A program made the translations under genes and the position numbers. Below are positions 7,007 to 10,306 of a stretch of DNA of 10,306 bases, piece after piece. The notes below the pieces were generated by a model that was not told the origin of the DNA, ran no database searches, and worked only from the letters and a program-made list of their open reading frames with translations. Every line of letters begins with the position of its first letter. The first letter of the stretch is position 1. Source of the stretch: CAYONZ01 sp964405465 (GTDB lineage Bacteria; Bdellovibrionota; Bdellovibrionia; Bdellovibrionales; JAMPXM01); NCBI GenBank assembly GCA_964405465.1, contig CAYONZ010000080.1, positions 1 to 10,306 on the forward strand, read 5' to 3'.

Positions 7007-7906
7007 CTAGAGGTGGAGTTGATCGGCCTCTGGAGTGATTATTCCGTTCACACCTTGTTTGATTAAAATTTGAATTTGCTCTCGATCTTCTATTGGACCG
7101 ATAAAGATACGCTTGTGTCGTCGCAAGACCTCGTCAACCATCGAGTGATTGATAATCTCGAGGCGGTTCCAGTGCAATGGACCAATCATTATATCGGCTG
7201 CAAAATTTAATGCAGGACCAAGGCCCAGTGAAGTGGCAATTTTCAATTTCGATAACAGAGGTCGACTAGACCCATACAGCCAACGAGCTTCTGAGTTGCG
7301 AAAGTCTCTTAGAACGCCGTCTCGCTCGCTGTGAATAACAACACGATCATTGGCATTGTATTTTGTGATGAGTTCTTTCATAGCTGTGTCGATCTGTTCC
7401 GCATGGTCGCACATATTAAGTATGAGGCGATGATGGGGAAATGTTCTTAAGAACTCGTCGAGTTTCAAAATTTTCATTCCCTTTCCACGAAAATCAAATT
7501 CGCCCATTTTGTTTTTGAAGTTAAAGCCAGCATCCAGATTTTCAATCTCTTGGGCGGTATGCATGATGATTTCGCCTACGCCGTTCGTTTGCGAACTCAG
7601 CTCTTTGTCAGCAAGTAAGAAGAAAGTGTGATCATGGGTAAAACGAACATCCGCCCACAAAATTATGTCTTCACCTATAGCTGCCGCCGCCTGAAATCCC
7701 TCGAGTGAGTTCGGTGGAAAACGTTTTGGTAGACCCTGGTAGGCGATAACGGCCGGGTTCGCATAACTGGACTTGGCACTAAAATACGGGTGACTTAATT
7801 CTTCATGGTGTACATTGAGACCCTTTTGCCTCAAATAAAACCCGACCAAAGTCACACATAGAACGAGAACTAACGAGGAGAATAAAATTTTTTTGAGCCC
7901 AATCAT
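7007..7906 (-). CDS. Membrane-anchored GDPD-fold protein, probable pseudoenzyme
   Basis: A 299-residue protein with one N-terminal membrane segment or uncleaved signal (about 5-24), then a domain (about 50-297) resembling glycerophosphodiester phosphodiesterases. The match is seen in VIAYQGLPKRFPPNSLEGFQ (53-72, for the family's IAHRG...PENTL..F), LWADVRFTHD (83-92), the stretch ending LADKEL (98-103), KLDEFL (148-153) and GVNGIITPEADQL (285-297, for GVDGIITD.P..L). The family's catalytic residues are mostly changed: His-Arg is Tyr56-Gln57, Glu of PENT is Pro65, metal-binding Glu is Trp84, second His is Ala99, and the later Glu seems to be Asn164; only Asp86 remains. Hydrolysis is therefore unlikely; lipid or headgroup binding is a guess. 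The catalytic-site alignment is by eye. The ATG at 7906 has AAGGA 9 bases upstream. It may share a transcript with tolQ, 100 bp downstream. Confidence 0.8.
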   Translation of the reverse strand: MIGLKKILFSSLVLVLCVTLVGFYLRQKGLNVHHEELSHPYFSAKSSYANPAVIAYQGLPKRFPPNSLEGFQAAAAIGEDIILWADVRFTHDHTFFLLADKELSSQTNGVGEIIMHTAQEIENLDAGFNFKNKMGEFDFRGKGMKILKLDEFLRTFPHHRLILNMCDHAEQIDTAMKELITKYNANDRVVIHSERDGVLRDFRNSEARWLYGSSRPLLSKLKIATSLGLGPALNFAADIMIGPLHWNRLEIINHSMVDEVLRRHKRIFIGPIEDREQIQILIKQGVNGIITPEADQLHL

Positions 7907-7937
7907 TTTTATAAATCCTTAAAAGATTTGAAGAAAT

Positions 7938-7967
7938 ATTAAATCTGTCTTGTGATCTTTGCGTCCA
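7938..7967 (-). promoter_or_regulatory. Candidate sigma-70-like promoter for the GDPD-like gene
   Basis: On the minus strand TGGACG (7967-7962, 4 of 6 matches to TTGACA) is followed after 18 bases by TTTAAT (7943-7938, 5 of 6 matches to TATAAT). The start codon is about 30 bases downstream of the -10. This is a fair match in AT-rich DNA and is not proof. Confidence 0.35.
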
Positions 7968-7994
7968 TTTAGGTCATTAAAAAGCGTATTTAGT

Positions 7995-8023
7995 TTGACC
8001 TTTTCTCGATTTTCGATTAGTTT
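7995..8023 (+). promoter_or_regulatory. Candidate promoter for rrf2-sufBC
   Basis: TTGACC (7995-8000, 5 of 6 to TTGACA) stands 17 bases before TAGTTT (8018-8023, only 3 of 6 to TATAAT). If used, the transcript would begin near 8030 and carry a leader of about 85 bases that includes two hairpin-forming repeats. A weak -10 is common at activated or Rrf2-controlled promoters, but this call stays tentative. Confidence 0.3.
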
Positions 8024-8036
8024 TCATCTCGAGAAA
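8002..8036. repeat. 8-bp inverted repeat around the candidate -10 element
   Basis: TTTCTCGA (8002-8009) and TCGAGAAA (8029-8036) are exact reverse complements separated by 19 bases, spanning the candidate -10. The right arm overlaps the palindrome TCTCGAGA (8027-8034). A shorter pair, AGGTCA (7971-7976) and TGACCT (7996-8001), also has a 19-base centre and ends on the candidate -35. They could be regulator sites; chance is not excluded. Confidence 0.35.
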
Positions 8037-8071
8037 TGGCATTCATGGGCTTTCTTTCGACATTATATGGG

Positions 8072-8088
8072 GGACCACGAAATGGTCC
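8072..8088. repeat. Inverted repeat GGACCA-N5-TGGTCC before rrf2
   Basis: A perfect 6-bp inverted repeat with the 5-base centre CGAAA. As DNA it could be an operator for the Rrf2 protein encoded just downstream; as RNA it would form a short stable hairpin in the leader. Its centre (8080) is 20 bp from the centre of the next repeat. Confidence 0.5.
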
Positions 8089-8092
8089 TGAA

Positions 8093-8107
8093 CCTTACCG
8101 GATAAGG
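8093..8107. repeat. Inverted repeat CCTTA-N5-TAAGG overlapping the rrf2 ribosome binding site
   Basis: A perfect 5-bp inverted repeat with the 5-base centre CCGGA. The right arm includes the first bases of the Shine-Dalgarno AAGGGG, so folding of the RNA, or protein bound to this DNA, could affect rrf2 expression. The 5-base centre and 20-bp centre spacing match the preceding repeat. Confidence 0.45.
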
Positions 8108-8109
8108 GG
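8104..8109 (+). promoter_or_regulatory. Shine-Dalgarno AAGGGG setting the ATG start of rrf2
   Basis: AAGGGG is followed by a 6-base spacer and ATG at 8116. The in-frame TTG at 8110 touches this site directly and so is rejected as a start. Confidence 0.7.
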
Positions 8110-8115
8110 TTGAAA

Positions 8116-8589
8116 ATGAACAAAATAAATCGAAAACTCGAATACGCGTTAATTGCTCTAAAGCATATGCGAACAAAACAGCCGGGAGAGCTAACGACCG
8201 CAAAAGAAGTTTGCAGTCTGTACACCACACCGTTCGATGCGACGGCACGTGTTCTACAGATTATGGCTCAAAAGGGATTGTTGAAATCAGAGCAAGGTGC
8301 GCATGGCGGCTACTTGATTTTGCGTGATTTGACCAAGGTCAATCTATACGACCTAATCGAGTCAATCTTGGGGCCAATCGAAATGGCGAAGTGTCTTCAG
8401 CTCGAGCCCGGGCAAAATTCGACATGTGAAATTTTTGATACCTGCAATATTGTTTCACCCATTCACATTCTTAATAAGCGGCTGGTGGACTTCTATAAGG
8501 GAGTAACACTTGGTGAGCTTTTTGATAGCAGAAGTTCACGCCATATGGGTGCACCAGTACAAGCAGTTATGGAAAGTTCGGCAGAGTAA
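8116..8589 (+). CDS. Rrf2/IscR-family Fe-S-type transcriptional regulator of the suf genes
   Basis: A 157-residue cytoplasmic DNA-binding protein. Residues 1-80 form the Rrf2 winged helix-turn-helix (LEYALIALKHM at 8-18; the wing motif EQGAHGGYLILRD at 59-71 corresponds to the family's RG-x-GGY). Three cysteines, 93, 104 and 110, sit where IscR binds its [2Fe-2S] cluster, so Fe-S sensing is likely. Their spacing CX10CX5C differs from the CX5CX5C of E. coli IscR. A further Cys33 lies in the DNA-binding domain. The C-terminus (about 138-157) is Ser-rich and without recognised motifs. It is followed by sufB after 20 bp and preceded by several inverted repeats, so autoregulation together with suf is the natural inference. 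The names iscR or sufR would both be possible; I give no symbol because family membership is clear but orthology is not. Confidence 0.9.
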   Translation: MNKINRKLEYALIALKHMRTKQPGELTTAKEVCSLYTTPFDATARVLQIMAQKGLLKSEQGAHGGYLILRDLTKVNLYDLIESILGPIEMAKCLQLEPGQNSTCEIFDTCNIVSPIHILNKRLVDFYKGVTLGELFDSRSSRHMGAPVQAVMESSAE

Positions 8590-8600
8590 ACAAAGCAATT

Positions 8601-8604
8601 GGAG
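8601..8604 (+). promoter_or_regulatory. Shine-Dalgarno GGAG setting the ATG start of sufB
   Basis: TTGGAG ends 5 bases before the ATG at 8610. The in-frame GTG at 8604 shares a base with this site and cannot be the start it serves. Confidence 0.6.
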
Positions 8605-8609
8605 TGTTT

Positions 8610-10055
8610 ATGGAAATAAAATCCAACTCTGCGATTGCTGATGCATCAGAGTATAAATATGGATTTGAAACGGAGATTGAAACAGACTCTTTGCCCAAGG
8701 GATTGTCTGAGGAGGTCATTCGGCTCATTTCAAAAAAGAAAAATGAACCTGAGTTTATGTTGGAGTTTCGTTTGAAAGCTTATCGTCATTGGTTGACGAT
8801 GCAAGAACCGACTTGGGCGAATATCTCGTATCCGAAAATTGATTTTCAAGACATCGTCTATTATTCAGCGCCAAAGGCGAAAACAGAAGGACCGAGCAAT
8901 CTTCAAGATCTTGACCCTGAATTGTTAAAGACATTTGAGCGTCTAGGTATTCCACTCTCGGAGCAAAAAAGGATTAGTGGTGTTGCGGTCGATGCTGTCT
9001 TTGACAGTGTTTCTGTCGGAACTACTCATCAAGAAACACTTGCCGAGCACGGCGTGGTTTTCTGTTCAATATCCGAGGCCGTTCACACTCATCCTGAAAT
9101 CGTAAAAAAATATTTAGGATCAGTGGTCCCGTTTACTGACAATTTTTACGCTGCTCTGAACGCTGCAGTGTTTACTGACGGTTCATTTGTGTATATTCCC
9201 AAAGGAGTCCGTTGTCCCATCGATTTGTCGACGTACTTTCGAATCAATGCCAAAGACACTGGTCAGTTTGAACGAACTTTGATTATTGCAGATGAAGGCA
9301 GCTATGTGAACTATCTAGAGGGGTGTACGGCTCCGCAAAGAGACAGCAATCAGTTGCACGCTGCTGTCGTCGAATTGGTTACTCATGACGATGCTGAAAT
9401 TAAGTATTCGACAGTTCAGAATTGGTACACGGGCGATAAAGAAGGTAGAGGCGGAATTTACAACTTTGTAACTAAGCGTGGTAAATGCCAGGGGAAAAAC
9501 TCAAAAATTTCTTGGACCCAAATTGAGTCAGGATCGGCGATCACCTGGAAATATCCAAGCTGTATTTTACTCGGTGAGGGTTCACAGGGAGCATTTTATT
9601 CGGTAGCGCTGACTCATGATTACATGCAAGCCGACACCGGAACCAAAATGATTCATATCGGAAAAAACACCAAGAGCACGATCATATCAAAGGGGATTTC
9701 GACTGGGCATTCAAGCAATAGTTACCGAGGGCAAGTGAAGATTATGTCTTCAGCTGAGGGAGCGCGCAACTATTCACAGTGTGATTCGATGTTGGTTGGA
9801 GATAAATGTTCTGCCAATACCTTTCCGTATATTGAAGTCAAAAATAAAACCGCTGTGCTTGAGCATGAGGCATCAACCTCCCGAATTAGTGAAGATCAGA
9901 TTTTTTATCTTCAGTCTCGTGGACTTGATACCGAGGGTGCAATTTCTATGTTGGTCAATGGCTTTTGCAAAGATGTATTTAAACAGCTTCCTCTCGAATT
10001 TTCAGTTGAGGCAGTGAAATTGATTGAAATGAAACTTGAAAATAGCGTGGGTTGA
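8610..10055 (+). CDS. sufB: Fe-S cluster assembly scaffold protein SufB
   Basis: A 481-residue cytoplasmic protein that with SufC and SufD forms the complex on which new Fe-S clusters are built from SufS-derived sulfur. It is full length (E. coli SufB 495). Key parts are visible: NYLEGCTAP with Cys239 (equivalent to E. coli Cys254), NYSQCDSM with Cys391 (equivalent to Cys405, the main sulfur acceptor), FPYIEVKN, then LEHEASTSRISEDQIFYL with Glu418-His419-Glu420 (equivalent to 432-434), and the C-terminal NGFCKDVFKQLPLEF that contacts SufC. The position of E. coli Cys424 is Val410 here. Numbering was derived by aligning to the E. coli C-terminus from memory. It sits 20 bp after the Rrf2 gene and 9 bp before sufC, so it belongs to the same transcript. 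Confidence 0.97.
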   Translation: MEIKSNSAIADASEYKYGFETEIETDSLPKGLSEEVIRLISKKKNEPEFMLEFRLKAYRHWLTMQEPTWANISYPKIDFQDIVYYSAPKAKTEGPSNLQDLDPELLKTFERLGIPLSEQKRISGVAVDAVFDSVSVGTTHQETLAEHGVVFCSISEAVHTHPEIVKKYLGSVVPFTDNFYAALNAAVFTDGSFVYIPKGVRCPIDLSTYFRINAKDTGQFERTLIIADEGSYVNYLEGCTAPQRDSNQLHAAVVELVTHDDAEIKYSTVQNWYTGDKEGRGGIYNFVTKRGKCQGKNSKISWTQIESGSAITWKYPSCILLGEGSQGAFYSVALTHDYMQADTGTKMIHIGKNTKSTIISKGISTGHSSNSYRGQVKIMSSAEGARNYSQCDSMLVGDKCSANTFPYIEVKNKTAVLEHEASTSRISEDQIFYLQSRGLDTEGAISMLVNGFCKDVFKQLPLEFSVEAVKLIEMKLENSVG

Positions 10056-10060
10056 GGAGG
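10054..10060 (+). promoter_or_regulatory. Shine-Dalgarno GAGGAGG of sufC, overlapping the sufB stop
   Basis: TGAGGAGG holds the sufB TGA stop and a strong ribosome binding site, 4 bases before the GTG at 10065. It indicates efficient, coupled translation of SufC. Confidence 0.7.
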
Positions 10061-10064
10061 ATCA

Positions 10065-10306
10065 GTGTCTAATACCATTTTAAAAATTAATGATTTGCAT
10101 GCATCGGTTGACGGAAAAGAAGTTTTAAAAGGAATTAATCTAACGATTAACGCTGGAGAAGTTCACGCGATTATGGGGCCAAATGGTTCTGGAAAAAGTA
10201 CTTTGTCTAAAGTTATTGCCGGACATCCTTCGTATCAGGTCACAAGTGGAACCGTAGAATACGAAATCAATTTTCAACTCAGAAATTTGCTGGACATGGA
10301 ACCAGA
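10065..10306 (+). CDS. sufC: Fe-S assembly ATPase SufC (5' part; 3' end outside window)
   Basis: The first 80 codons of an ABC-type ATPase that powers shape changes of the SufB-SufD scaffold. Starting at GTG, the product begins MSNTILKINDLHASVDGKEV and reaches the Walker A motif GPNGSGKST at about residues 44-52, then LSKVIAGHPSY and, at the edge, NLLDMEP, all as in SufC. The Walker B, signature and H-loop regions lie beyond the window. The start is supported by GAGGAGG 4 bases upstream and by the 9-bp spacing from sufB. sufD and sufS would be expected to follow but cannot be seen. Confidence 0.93.
   Translation, partial: MSNTILKINDLHASVDGKEVLKGINLTINAGEVHAIMGPNGSGKSTLSKVIAGHPSYQVTSGTVEYEINFQLRNLLDMEP

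Noticed and set aside
8110..8115. TTG start for the Rrf2 gene
   Set aside because: The codon abuts the AAGGGG site with no spacer; ATG at 8116 has a normal 6-base spacer.
8604..8609. GTG start for sufB
   Set aside because: It overlaps the GGAG ribosome binding site; ATG at 8610 is correctly spaced.
1..10306. Mobile elements, CRISPR arrays, tRNA/rRNA genes, toxin-antitoxin or phage genes
   Set aside because: No transposase, spaced direct repeats, attachment-site duplication or structural RNA could be recognised on either strand by reading.

Overview
The window comes from a Gram-negative bacterium, because it carries the trans-envelope Tol system. Gene content, moderate AT richness and protein style (Tol cluster, Rrf2-SufB-SufC, secreted cyclophilin) suggest a Bdellovibrio-like or other former deltaproteobacterial lineage. 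That placement is inference; no rRNA or other marker is present to fix it. All genes look chromosomal and mostly housekeeping. I see no mobile element, tRNA, rRNA or CRISPR array.

Layout. A 49-codon tail of an unidentified plus-strand gene (1-152) converges on a long minus-strand block. Read in its own direction from about 7906 down to 191, that block is: a membrane-anchored, apparently catalytically dead GDPD-fold protein; tolQ; tolR; tolA; tolB; glnE (both nucleotidyltransferase domains); and a secreted cyclophilin. Gaps from tolQ onward are 24 bp or less, and tolR/tolA overlap by 4 bp, so tolQRAB-glnE-cyclophilin is very probably one operon. About 100 bp separates the GDPD-like gene from tolQ, with no clear terminator or promoter, so read-through is possible. 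From a 200-bp divergent intergenic region (7907-8115), the plus strand carries an Rrf2/IscR-type regulator, sufB and the start of sufC, which runs off the edge.

How the genes work together. TolQ and TolR form the inner-membrane proton-driven motor, TolA transmits its force across the periplasm, and TolB is the periplasmic propeller that normally works with Pal. No pal or cpoB follows tolB here; glnE (nitrogen control) and an exported proline isomerase sit in that place. On the other side, the Rrf2 protein keeps three cysteines suited to holding an Fe-S cluster and probably controls the SufBC(D) Fe-S assembly genes behind it.

The points most worth a second look are the GDPD-fold protein that has lost nearly all catalytic residues, the dense set of inverted repeats in front of rrf2-suf, the atypical CX10CX5C ligand spacing of the regulator, and the tol-glnE-cyclophilin gene order. 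None amounts to a clearly new system; the region is otherwise fairly ordinary.
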